Shown: positions 1 through 7,502 of the stretch, piece by piece
Numbering within the stretch: the stretch's first letter is position 1
Layout: every line of letters starts with the position of its first letter
Translations under genes and position numbers: made by a program
Assembly: GCA_031281345.1 (NCBI GenBank)
Contig: JAITFN010000064.1
Coordinates: 1 to 51,446, forward strand
Direction: 5' to 3'
Source: Candidatus Fibrimonadaceae bacterium
GTDB taxonomy: Bacteria > Fibrobacterota > Fibrobacteria > Fibrobacterales > Fibrobacteraceae
Length of the DNA stretch: 51,446 nucleotides
The notes under the pieces: model-generated
Told to the model about the DNA's origin: nothing
The model's input: only the letters and a program-made list of their open reading frames with translations
Database searches by the model: none

Positions 1-67
<67 letters not shown>

Positions 68-941
68 AGACGAACAACCAAAATAAGATTGGGATAACTG
101 CAATAACGATAAGAACAAAACATTGAAAATAATCGGTTAGAATAGGAGTTTCAAATATTTTATAAGAAATTGCATTTAACAAAAAAATACCAGGAGGTTT
201 AATATCCCAAAGCCCACTCCAAGGCTTAATACCATTGACTATTCCCCTACCAACTGCCTGGTAAATTGTAGTATCCATATTAAAAAGCTCGTTTAATTCA
301 TATTGCAAGCGCAAGCAAAATTCAACAAAAGCATAAAGCAATAAGGCAATTACCGGCAAAATATAAAAAGGAATTTTTTTAAGATTTGTTACGGAAATTT
401 CGACTTTGAATTTCCGCAAAATAAAAACAAAGGTTATTAACAATAAAATAGAAAATATGATATGTTTAAACTCAACAGAATGAAAATGAAGACTATTTAT
501 AACAAGTCCTCCTACACCGCCATTATTTTTCATTTGAAGTTCAATTCTATTCAAACCTTTTTGCGTATATCCTGAGAAATCAATTATAGTTCCATTTTTG
601 TAAGCACATGGTTCTTTTACCTTTTCTTGCGGAAATGCCCTTCCGTTTATTTCAATGCCTAAAATACAATCGTCTGGATAAAATCTATAAACCAAATTTT
701 TGTTATCTTTAACATCTATATTAAAAGAAATTAAAAAATCTGAATTTTCTTTTATTTTATGCGTTGAAAACGGAAAAGATTCTGAATAAGAATTTCCATC
801 TATGGTTAGCACAACATTGCTGATATTTGATTTTGCTGGAATAATCCAAAACCCAGCTAGAGCAACAAGCAGGGGCAGCAAATAAAACAAGGGTTCGCGA
901 ATAATTCTTTTTATTATTTCTCTGGTTAGCAATTTTTTCAT
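68..941 (-). CDS. Polytopic glycosyltransferase, PMT/ArnT-like, C-terminus missing at contig edge
   Basis: The reading frame opens with ATG at 941 and stays open for 291 codons until the poly-C edge, so the C-terminus is missing. Residues about 17-32 form a membrane anchor. A soluble beta-rich segment of roughly 125 residues follows, then further membrane segments. The motif NGIKPWSGLWDIKPPG near residue 240 is characteristic of GT39/ArnT-like lipid-linked-sugar transferases, where an Asp sits in the first periplasmic loop. The N-terminal ~175 residues are nearly the same as those of the gene upstream (938-2707), whereas the C-terminal parts differ. The start overlaps the upstream stop as ATGA, so translation is probably coupled. 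A role in transferring sugars to an envelope glycan or protein is inferred; donor and acceptor are unknown. Confidence 0.75.
408..941 (-). repeat. Diverged tandem copy of glycosyltransferase N-terminal module (copy 2)
   Basis: This stretch matches 2186-2707 closely at DNA level, including long identical blocks around the first membrane segment and the signature ending in GLNRIE. Boundaries are approximate. It marks a recent duplication of the 5' half of the neighbouring gene. Confidence 0.75.
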
Positions 942-2707
942 TTAAAAATCCCGGGTAAAACTATAAACAAAAACGACAAAACAGCAAAAATTAACATACA
1001 CACATACACGCCAAAACGCAAATTAGTATTTTTCAAAATTTTAAGTCCCTCGAAAGTGAATAACAGCATTGGAACAAGAACTGGAGCTATGTAGCGAAAA
1101 TCTTGCAAACAGCTAACGGAATAATATGCCCTTGTGAAAATCAAACTAGCAATTAAAGCTGTGAAAAACAGCAAGCTCGGCAAATTTTGTATTTTCATAT
1201 TCACAATTCCCCAAAAAATAAGCAGAAAGAAAATTAAATTTATAAAATTTAATATGCTTGCAAAAATCCTTCCCTCATTGGAATTCCAAACCGCATATTC
1301 CCCAAACAGCGTGGATTTTATAAAAAAATTCCAAAAATACTGCCTGCCACCTTCATCGTTCCAAGTGCTTGTGTATGCCTCCATAAAATAGTCTTTTACA
1401 TCAAAATAAATAAAACTCCCTAGTGAAGTTTTAACATTCAAACCAGGATTTAAATTCCTAACGCTAACCAAAGTTGGGGTTTCGTTGCGAAAAAAATCCA
1501 AAACAATTCTATGCTGAGACGCAAAAGCAGAAAACATCACAATGATAAAAATTCCTACTATCATTTTTAGTCTTGGAAACTCCCAAAAACGAAATATTCC
1601 GCATATATATATTGGAATTAAAGCTCCTAAAACAACAAATCCTGTAGATTTGAAAAGCACTGCAATACCAGCACCTAAAAATGAGAGCAATAAATACCTG
1701 CTTTTATGTTTGTTCCACCACATTTGAGCAAATAGCATACACATCAAGGCTCCAAGATAAAAAGGCACATCATTGCCTATTCTAGGTGCGGTTATAACAA
1801 AACCAGGCCAAACCACAAAGAGCAAACTTGAAAACATTGTAATTCTTTTATCACTAAATAGCCTGTACAGCAAAGCCACCCCGAAAGCCAAAGAAGCAAA
1901 GGAAAAAAGCATTGCTATCTGCTGCAAAAAACGAAGCGAGTAAAACGGATTTATATTATCCAAAATACTTTTAATTCCTGCACCAATCAAATAATACAAA
2001 GGTGGGTGGTTGCAGCTCCAGCAACCATCTGTTGAGGGAATTTGCTTATTTTCAATTATCATATTTATATATACCAAATGCCCATAGTCCATATCGTAAA
2101 CTCTTTCTATTGGGCTGGTATAGGAAAAATAAATTAACCGAATGCCAATTCCCAAAAGAACTAATGATGTAGCAGAAATTCCGAATTTGAATTTTTGCAA
2201 AATAAGAGCTACGGTTATCAACAATAAAATGGAAAATAGTATCTGTTTAAATCCAACAGAAGAAAACCCATCATAAGGATAATCTATTCTAAGCCCGCCA
2301 GGGCCGCTATTATTTTTCATTTGGAATTCTATTCTATTCAAGCCTTTTTGCGTATATTCCGATAAATCAAGCAGGGTTCCATTGTTGTAATCGCATGGTC
2401 TTTTTATCATTTCTTGTGGAAATGCCTTTCCGTTTATTTCAATGCCTAAAATGCAATCGTCTGGAAAAAATTTATAAACAAAATTTTCGTTTTCTTTAAT
2501 GTTTATATTAAAAGAAATTGAAAAATCTGAATTTTCTCTTATTTTATGCGTTGAAATTGGAAAAGATTCTGAATAAGAATTTCCATCTATGGCTAACACA
2601 ACATCGCTGATGCTTGATTTTGCTGGAATAATCCAAAACCCAGCTAGAGCAACAAGCAGGGGCAGTAGGTAAAGCAGAGGTTCTCTTAAAATTTTTCTTA
2701 TTTTCAT
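938..2707 (-). CDS. Polytopic membrane glycosyltransferase, PMT/ArnT-like
   Basis: This 589-residue protein has an anchor at residues ~12-28, an extracytoplasmic beta-rich domain (~30-150) and then roughly ten hydrophobic segments. The first loop of the C-terminal part carries ERVYDMDYGHLVYI and the later HPPLYYLIG motif, as in GT39/ArnT-like enzymes that use polyprenyl-phosphate sugars. Length is normal for the superfamily. ATG 2707 is chosen because a T-rich CTAAATT promoter-like motif ends 9 nt upstream. The gene lies 25 nt after a GtrA-like gene and overlaps the next glycosyltransferase by ATGA. GtrA proteins are thought to flip polyprenyl-linked sugars, so the neighbours fit a common envelope glycosylation route. 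Substrate is not predictable from sequence alone. Confidence 0.78.
   Translation of the reverse strand: MKIRKILREPLLYLLPLLVALAGFWIIPAKSSISDVVLAIDGNSYSESFPISTHKIRENSDFSISFNINIKENENFVYKFFPDDCILGIEINGKAFPQEMIKRPCDYNNGTLLDLSEYTQKGLNRIEFQMKNNSGPGGLRIDYPYDGFSSVGFKQILFSILLLITVALILQKFKFGISATSLVLLGIGIRLIYFSYTSPIERVYDMDYGHLVYINMIIENKQIPSTDGCWSCNHPPLYYLIGAGIKSILDNINPFYSLRFLQQIAMLFSFASLAFGVALLYRLFSDKRITMFSSLLFVVWPGFVITAPRIGNDVPFYLGALMCMLFAQMWWNKHKSRYLLLSFLGAGIAVLFKSTGFVVLGALIPIYICGIFRFWEFPRLKMIVGIFIIVMFSAFASQHRIVLDFFRNETPTLVSVRNLNPGLNVKTSLGSFIYFDVKDYFMEAYTSTWNDEGGRQYFWNFFIKSTLFGEYAVWNSNEGRIFASILNFINLIFFLLIFWGIVNMKIQNLPSLLFFTALIASLIFTRAYYSVSCLQDFRYIAPVLVPMLLFTFEGLKILKNTNLRFGVYVCMLIFAVLSFLFIVLPGIFK
2186..2707 (-). 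repeat. Diverged tandem copy of glycosyltransferase N-terminal module (copy 1)
   Basis: This is the partner of 408-941. Similarity runs from the start codon through the first two membrane segments and then ends abruptly where the two proteins take different catalytic C-terminal parts. Boundaries are approximate. Confidence 0.75.
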
Positions 2708-2716
2708 TCCTGTTTT

Positions 2717-2727
2717 AATTTAGAAAT
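2717..2727 (-). promoter_or_regulatory. Promoter-like motif ATTTCTAAATT upstream of glycosyltransferase
   Basis: On the minus strand this reads ATTTCTAAATT. The TAAATT hexamer ends 9 nt before ATG 2707, the same geometry as upstream of smc, cpoB and the PEGA gene. It suggests an internal promoter inside the glycan operon. A weak AGGA also lies next to the ATG. Confidence 0.45.
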
Positions 2728-2732
2728 ATTTT

Positions 2733-3131
2733 TTATCTTTTATTAAACACCACAAACCTCTGACCCAAATAATTTAACCCTGTGAATAAGCACATTCCCG
2801 CAAATAAAGCGATATTTTCTCGAATATTTTGCGGCTGGCTGTGCAAAAAATAGTTTATTAATGGTTTTGCTAACCCATAGGCAATAAAATAAGAAATGAT
2901 TATATTTAAAATAAATGCAACTATCATAAACAAACTCCACTCTTTTACGGTAAATGTGAAATATTTGTTTAGAAAAAAACTCAAAATACTGGTAAGAAAG
3001 TAATTGAAAGCAGAAGAGACCCAATAACTCAAATGCGCTATATTGTAAAGCGAAAACATTATAGCCGAACCTACAACAGTATTGATTATTCCAACAAGAA
3101 TAAACTTAAAAAACTTTTTATCAAAAATCAT
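2733..3131 (-). CDS. GtrA-family membrane protein (probable polyprenyl-sugar flippase), second copy
   Basis: A 132-residue protein with four hydrophobic segments, starting KFFKFILVGIINTVVGSAIMF, the typical N-terminus of the GtrA family. It includes the usual conserved FLLNKYFTF-like stretch before the third segment (here FFLNKYFTFT). Length is normal for the family. Family members are proposed to move undecaprenyl-phosphate-linked sugars across the inner membrane or to support polymer export. The start overlaps the stop of the preceding GtrA-like gene (3128-3535) by 4 nt, so the two are probably made together. It is followed by the glycosyltransferases that would use flipped donor sugars. 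The role in this organism is inferred from context. Confidence 0.85.
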   Translation of the reverse strand: MIFDKKFFKFILVGIINTVVGSAIMFSLYNIAHLSYWVSSAFNYFLTSILSFFLNKYFTFTVKEWSLFMIVAFILNIIISYFIAYGLAKPLINYFLHSQPQNIRENIALFAGMCLFTGLNYLGQRFVVFNKR

Positions 3132-3535
3132 CTATGCGAAAATATATAAAACTGTTTGCTAGTATAGTTAAATATAAAAGCCACGCCGGTTCCGGCTATT
3201 TTTGAAATCATATTGGGAAATCCCAAAATTTCCACGCAAAAGGCGGTTGCACCCAATTCAATGCCCAAACCTATTGCACCCACAAGTATCACCATTGCAA
3301 ATTCCGTGCGTTTTTTTCGGCCTTCTTTGGATTTGAAAATAATTTTGCATAAAATAAAATTTACAATTGAACTTACAAAAAAACAAAGCACAACTGCATA
3401 CAAATAATACATTCCCAATTTATAGTTCAAAAAATAAAAAAATCCCCAGTTCACAAATGCGCAAAATAATCCAGCAAAAAAATATTGTATGAACATCGGA
3501 GCGAGCAATTTTAGAAAATCCTTATCTACCTTCAT
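3128..3535 (-). CDS. GtrA-family membrane protein (probable polyprenyl-sugar flippase), first copy
   Basis: A 135-residue four-helix membrane protein of the GtrA family, visible from FAGLFCAFVNWGFFYFLNYKLG at the N-terminus and FIFNYTSKQFYIF at the C-terminus. ATG 3535 is preceded by GAGG six bases upstream, which supports this start even though it lies within the 3' end of the oxidoreductase gene (14-nt overlap). The next gene is another GtrA-family protein that is clearly diverged from this one, so the pair may form a heteromer or handle two different lipid-linked sugars. Both ideas are inference. Confidence 0.85.
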   Translation of the reverse strand: MKVDKDFLKLLAPMFIQYFFAGLFCAFVNWGFFYFLNYKLGMYYLYAVVLCFFVSSIVNFILCKIIFKSKEGRKKRTEFAMVILVGAIGLGIELGATAFCVEILGFPNMISKIAGTGVAFIFNYTSKQFYIFSHR

Positions 3536-3857
3536 GGTAATCCTCTTCGCTATTCACTCTCCAAATTGCAGATTTGTCTTTTGAACCGCTACGAATGGCA
3601 TTCAAAGCTTCTTTAGCACTCAGCATTGAGTGGTCCATATTGTTGTATCTGTGCATTCCGTTTCGCCCAATTAAAAACAAATTGTCTATGCCGTCTAACC
3701 AAGCTTTTAATTCGTCAAATTTATCGTATGTTCCAAAATATGCGGGGTAAGCTTTTGGAACCTCAACAACCACTGGATGAACATCACCTTTTTTAAGAAA
3801 TTCAAAAGCAGCGGTAAGCCCAGCTGGGCCAGCGCCTATGATGAGGGCAGTTTTCAT
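3522..3857 (-). CDS. Internally shortened FAD/NAD(P)-dependent oxidoreductase (UDP-galactopyranose-mutase/amine-oxidase-like)
   Basis: The 111-residue product starts with a perfect dinucleotide-binding fold, ALIIGAGPAGLTAAFEFLKKG. After residue ~32 it jumps directly to what is normally the C-terminal end of a ~450-500-residue oxidoreductase family often encoded next to GtrA and glycosyltransferase genes. That end includes YPAYFGTYDKFDELKAWL, LFLIGRNGMHRYNNMDHSML and a final helix. Some 350 central residues appear to be missing, in frame. It therefore keeps the FAD-binding ends but lacks the substrate domain. It may be a deletion remnant, a reduced protein or an assembly error. It is first in the operon, and a promoter-like TACTAT ends 9 nt before its ATG with no Shine-Dalgarno. 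Confidence 0.65.
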   Translation of the reverse strand: MKTALIIGAGPAGLTAAFEFLKKGDVHPVVVEVPKAYPAYFGTYDKFDELKAWLDGIDNLFLIGRNGMHRYNNMDHSMLSAKEALNAIRSGSKDKSAIWRVNSEEDYHEGR

Positions 3858-3866
3858 GAGACTAAT

Positions 3867-3882
3867 ATAGTAAATGCTGATT
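3867..3882 (-). promoter_or_regulatory. Promoter-like element AATCAGCATTTACTAT of the glycan operon
   Basis: This 16-base sequence, read on the minus strand, ends 9 nt before ATG 3857. An identical 16-mer lies at 51366-51381, also ending 9 nt before an ATG. TACTAT resembles a -10 box, which would make the mRNA leaderless or nearly so. Confidence 0.45.
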
Positions 3883-3889
3883 AATTCAA

Positions 3890-3919
3890 GAGCTAACGGG
3901 GGAACGCCACAACGAGATT
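3890..3919 (+). repeat. 30-bp dispersed intergenic repeat, copy A
   Basis: About 27 of 31 aligned positions match the minus strand of 10094-10124, with one G-run indel and three substitutions. It sits between the divergent promoters of the oxidoreductase and smc. Confidence 0.65.
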
Positions 3920-3924
3920 CAGAG

Positions 3925-3960
3925 TTAATCAGTGGCTACTATATAGAATTTTTCTACATT
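3925..3960 (+). promoter_or_regulatory. smc upstream region with two promoter-like elements
   Basis: TTAATCAG-N4-TACTATAT (3925-3944) mirrors the element of the divergent gene at 3865-3884. It is followed by TTTTTCTACATT (3949-3960), which ends 10 nt before the GTG start of smc. No Shine-Dalgarno lies between, so a leaderless transcript from the second element is likely. Confidence 0.5.
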
Positions 3961-3970
3961 ACTTTTCCCA

Positions 3971-6900
3971 GTGAAAATACAAAAGCTAAAAATTTTCGGT
4001 TTTAAATCCTTTGCGCAAAAGGTGGAAATCCAGTTGGAAGGAAATGGATTAACCGCCATAGTTGGCCCAAATGGTTGCGGAAAATCTAATATAGTAGATG
4101 CCATTCGCTGGGTTATGGGCGAGCAAAGAGCCGGACTGCTAAGAATGGACAAAATGCAGGGGGTTATTTTTTCTGGAACAGAAGAGAGACCTGCGATGAG
4201 TATGGCAGAAGTTTCGCTTGTAATTGAAAACGATAGAGGCCTTTTGCCGTCTGAATATGCAGAGGTTATGATAACCAGAAAAGCCTTTAGCGATGGCGAA
4301 TCCAAATACTTGATAAACAACCAGGAATGCCGCCTTGCAGATATAAAAAATCTTTTTGCAGATACCGGTATGGGTGCAGGCTCATATTCGCAAATGGACC
4401 AGCGAATGGTAGATGCTCTACTCAGCGACAATGCAGACGAGCGCAGAACCATTTTTGAAGAAGCCGCAGGTGTGAGCAAATACAAAAAGCGAAAAAAAGA
4501 AGCTATGTCTCAGCTTGAGCGCATTAGCGCAGATATGGAACGCATAGCCATTGAGTTGCAGCACGCCAAAAACCAGTTCAAGCAACAAGAGAGAATGCTC
4601 GCCCGTGCCCAAGATTTGCGCACACTAAAAACCCGTCTAAAAGAACTAGACGTTTCTATTAGTATTCACAAATTCAAAGAAGGCAAGGAATCTCTGCACT
4701 CACTTTTAAAAGCGAAAACCACCGGAGAAACCGAACTCAGCTCGCTCCTTTCAAAGCAAACAGAGCTAGAAACCAAAATAGAAGAAAAGCGACTTTTGAT
4801 ATCCAGCGAAGAGGAATATTTTAGAGAATGCGAAAAAGATTTTTACGACACCTCAACAGAAATAACAAAACTCAATTCAGATTACACAAATCTCCAAAAC
4901 AGGGAAAAAGAACTGGAAGAGAACAATGCTCGCTGCGAACGTGAAATTAGCGAGAGCGAAAAGAAAATTTCTGAATTGAGTGCAGAAATGCAAAATTTGG
5001 GAAATATAGAAGAACAGGGAAAAAAGGAAACAGACATATTGTTAAACTTGCGAAGCGAGGTAGAAGAGCTACGCAAAAAACATAGAGAACTCTCAGACAA
5101 AAGACTGCTATCTGTTCAGGAACAGGGAAAACTGCAAAGCCACCTGCAAATAATAAACGCCGAAATAAATATGCTACAAGAGCGACTCCTGCAAGCCTCA
5201 AAAGATATTCAAAACATTGAGGCTCAAATACAAGAGCAAAAAACACTAAAAAGCAACAAAGAGAACGAAAGCGAAGAGAGCAAAAAAAAGTCAGAAACGC
5301 TTGCAGAAAACATAAGCGTTTTAACAAACGAAAAAGATGCTCTTAGCGAAACCCTTGAATCTTTGAAAAACCAAAGAATGGAAACTCTTGGCAACAAAAG
5401 CAGATTAGAAGCTAGGCTAGAAACCCTGCAAAGCATTAGCGAAAATATGGATAATGTAGAGGGCAACAAATGGCTTTTAAACCAAAAAGCCGAAGAGGGC
5501 ATTCTTTTGCTCTCCAACCAAATAGAAGTTTTAGAGAGTAAATTCGCACCCTTGGTTGAATTTTGCCTAGGTTCTTCTGTGCAAGCCCTTTTAATGCAAA
5601 ATCAAGAAGCGGTTTTAGATAGCGCAAAACTTTTGAACAACGAAAATTTTGGGCGCGCATTGCTCGCCTGGAACACCAATTTGTTTGAAGAAAAAAACAG
5701 CATAAACGAACCGGATGCTGCCCCACTCGCTTCCCTCATAAAATGCAGTGAAAAATCCAATGCCCTGTTGAATTCCCTGCTCTCAAAATACTTTTTGGTA
5801 AAAGACATTGAAACGGCAGCAGAGCTTGCAAAAAAATACGCGGGCAAGGATTTATGGTTTTGCACCGAAAATTGTGAGGCATTCAGCTCGCTGGGCATTG
5901 CAAAAGTCGGAAGGGAGCAAAAAGAAAATTTGGGTATTTTGCAACAAAATGCAGAGATGAAAAATTTAAAAACCACCATAGATTCTTTAAACGAAAAAGC
6001 AGAGTCTGCAAGCGCGCAAATTAACGCAGCAAGCGAAAAACTGCAAGAACTCTCAATTTTAATCTCAAATTCCCTAGAAGAAAAACAGAGCGCAAACACA
6101 TGCGCAATAAAAGCAGGCTCAGAGGCAGAAATTGCAAATGCCGGAATTTTTGCCCTGAATGCCCAAAAAGAAAAAAACGAACAAGACATTTCAAAATTGG
6201 AAGCTCGCTTGCAAGAGCTAAAAACTTCCAAAGATTCAAATACAGAACTAAATGCTGCAGGTCTTGAACTGGAGCAGGCAGAGCAGGAATTTGCAAAAAC
6301 GGATTCTGAGTTGCATAAACAGGAACAGGCTTTAAAAAATCAAGAAGATTTGGTTGCCAAACTAGCAAACTCCCTGAATCGCCTAGGTTCGGTCAAGGAA
6401 CAGATAAAAGCCATAAACAACACCACTGTTTTGCGCACAAACGAGTTAGAAGAAATAAAAAGCAAAAAAGAACTCTTAAAACAAAGTCTTGAAGACAAAG
6501 CTATTCACATAGAGAAGCAAAACGAGCTTCTCACAAAAAAAGAAAAATTGAGAGATGCGGCCAGAGAAAAATATACCGTTATGGCAGGCGATATAGAAGA
6601 ATGGAGAAGCCAGCTTCGCGAAATAAACAACTCTCTGCGTGAGGGAGACAAAAATACCCACAACCTTGAGCTTGCAATGCAAGATTCCTCAAATGCCTTA
6701 GAGAGAATAAGGGAGAGAATTTTTCAGGAATATGAATTTGACTTGGAAAAAGAGCCTGCGGAGCAAGGGTTTACACCTGTGCCGATATATGAACGCGAAG
6801 CAAATGTTGAAATACACGACCTGCGCGAAAAAATAAAAGCAATAGGTCCTGTGGCTGTAACTGCCGCAGAAGATTTTGAAGCGGAACGCGAAAGGGTAAT

Positions 6901-7447
6901 TTCCAAAGAGGCTCAATACAACGATGTGAGCAGAGCAAAAGACAGCATAATTGCCGTTATGGAAAGGCTAGACATAGTGGCTAGAGACCGCTTTGTGGAT
7001 ACCTTCCGCAAAATACAGCACAACTATCAAGAGGTATTTGCGAGTTTAATGCGCGATGGTGAAGCTCTGCTAACTATGCAAAACGATTTAGACCCTTTAG
7101 AAGCCGAGATTGAAATAAATGCCCGCCCAACGGGTAAAAAAATGAGAGGCGTTAGAGCTTTGTCTGGCGGGGAACGTGCTTTAACCGCTACAGCACTCCT
7201 TTTTGCTCTTTATATGGTAAAACCTTCGCCATATTGCATATTAGACGAAATTGACGGACCATTAGACGATGCCAATATAGGGCGTTTTATGGCTCTGCTA
7301 CGCCGTTTTAGCACTCAAACCCAATTTGTGATTATCACCCACAACAAAAGAACAATGGCGGCAGCAGATAGGCTATACGGCGTTACTCAAGAAGAAAAAG
7401 GCGTTAGCAAAGTGGGTTCTGTGCGTTTAGAAGATATAAACGAATAA
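3971..7447 (+). CDS. smc: Chromosome segregation ATPase SMC
   Basis: The protein has 1158 residues, normal for bacterial SMC. It has an N-terminal ATPase half with Walker A GPNGCGKSN (32-40), long coiled coils (~170-490 and ~660-930), a central hinge (~510-640) and a C-terminal half with the signature LSGGERALTA (from ~1064) and Walker B YCILDEIDGPLDD (catalytic Glu ~1093). SMC, with ScpA/ScpB, compacts and resolves sister chromosomes. ScpA/B are not in this window. GTG 3971 is the start because the product begins MKIQKLKIFGFKSFA, matching the family exactly, and no other start lies upstream in frame. There is no Shine-Dalgarno; a TACATT box ends 10 nt upstream. The D-loop reads GPLDD instead of the common AALDD. 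Confidence 0.97.
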   Translation: MKIQKLKIFGFKSFAQKVEIQLEGNGLTAIVGPNGCGKSNIVDAIRWVMGEQRAGLLRMDKMQGVIFSGTEERPAMSMAEVSLVIENDRGLLPSEYAEVMITRKAFSDGESKYLINNQECRLADIKNLFADTGMGAGSYSQMDQRMVDALLSDNADERRTIFEEAAGVSKYKKRKKEAMSQLERISADMERIAIELQHAKNQFKQQERMLARAQDLRTLKTRLKELDVSISIHKFKEGKESLHSLLKAKTTGETELSSLLSKQTELETKIEEKRLLISSEEEYFRECEKDFYDTSTEITKLNSDYTNLQNREKELEENNARCEREISESEKKISELSAEMQNLGNIEEQGKKETDILLNLRSEVEELRKKHRELSDKRLLSVQEQGKLQSHLQIINAEINMLQERLLQASKDIQNIEAQIQEQKTLKSNKENESEESKKKSETLAENISVLTNEKDALSETLESLKNQRMETLGNKSRLEARLETLQSISENMDNVEGNKWLLNQKAEEGILLLSNQIEVLESKFAPLVEFCLGSSVQALLMQNQEAVLDSAKLLNNENFGRALLAWNTNLFEEKNSINEPDAAPLASLIKCSEKSNALLNSLLSKYFLVKDIETAAELAKKYAGKDLWFCTENCEAFSSLGIAKVGREQKENLGILQQNAEMKNLKTTIDSLNEKAESASAQINAASEKLQELSILISNSLEEKQSANTCAIKAGSEAEIANAGIFALNAQKEKNEQDISKLEARLQELKTSKDSNTELNAAGLELEQAEQEFAKTDSELHKQEQALKNQEDLVAKLANSLNRLGSVKEQIKAINNTTVLRTNELEEIKSKKELLKQSLEDKAIHIEKQNELLTKKEKLRDAAREKYTVMAGDIEEWRSQLREINNSLREGDKNTHNLELAMQDSSNALERIRERIFQEYEFDLEKEPAEQGFTPVPIYEREANVEIHDLREKIKAIGPVAVTAAEDFEAERERVISKEAQYNDVSRAKDSIIAVMERLDIVARDRFVDTFRKIQHNYQEVFASLMRDGEALLTMQNDLDPLEAEIEINARPTGKKMRGVRALSGGERALTATALLFALYMVKPSPYCILDEIDGPLDDANIGRFMALLRRFSTQTQFVIITHNKRTMAAADRLYGVTQEEKGVSKVGSVRLEDINE

Positions 7448-7458
7448 AAGGCAAATTT

Positions 7459-7470
7459 TTTTTCTAAATT
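7459..7470 (+). promoter_or_regulatory. Promoter-like TTTTTCTAAATT of the 7503 outer-membrane gene
   Basis: The TAAATT hexamer ends 32 nt before ATG 7503. A GGAGAT ribosome-binding site lies in the leader at about 7492-7497. This is the SD-led version of the motif seen at smc and rlmN. Confidence 0.45.
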
Positions 7471-7502
7471 AAGGGCTTGAATACATTTAATGGAGATATT
7501 CA

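Noticed and set aside
3925-4485. Open frame of 186 residues on the minus strand opposite smc
   Set aside because: It lies wholly in or over the smc gene, has no family resemblance, and its codons mirror smc.
5602-6231. Minus-strand open frame of 209 residues opposite smc
   Set aside because: It is a Ser/Phe/Ala-rich shadow of the smc coiled-coil codons.
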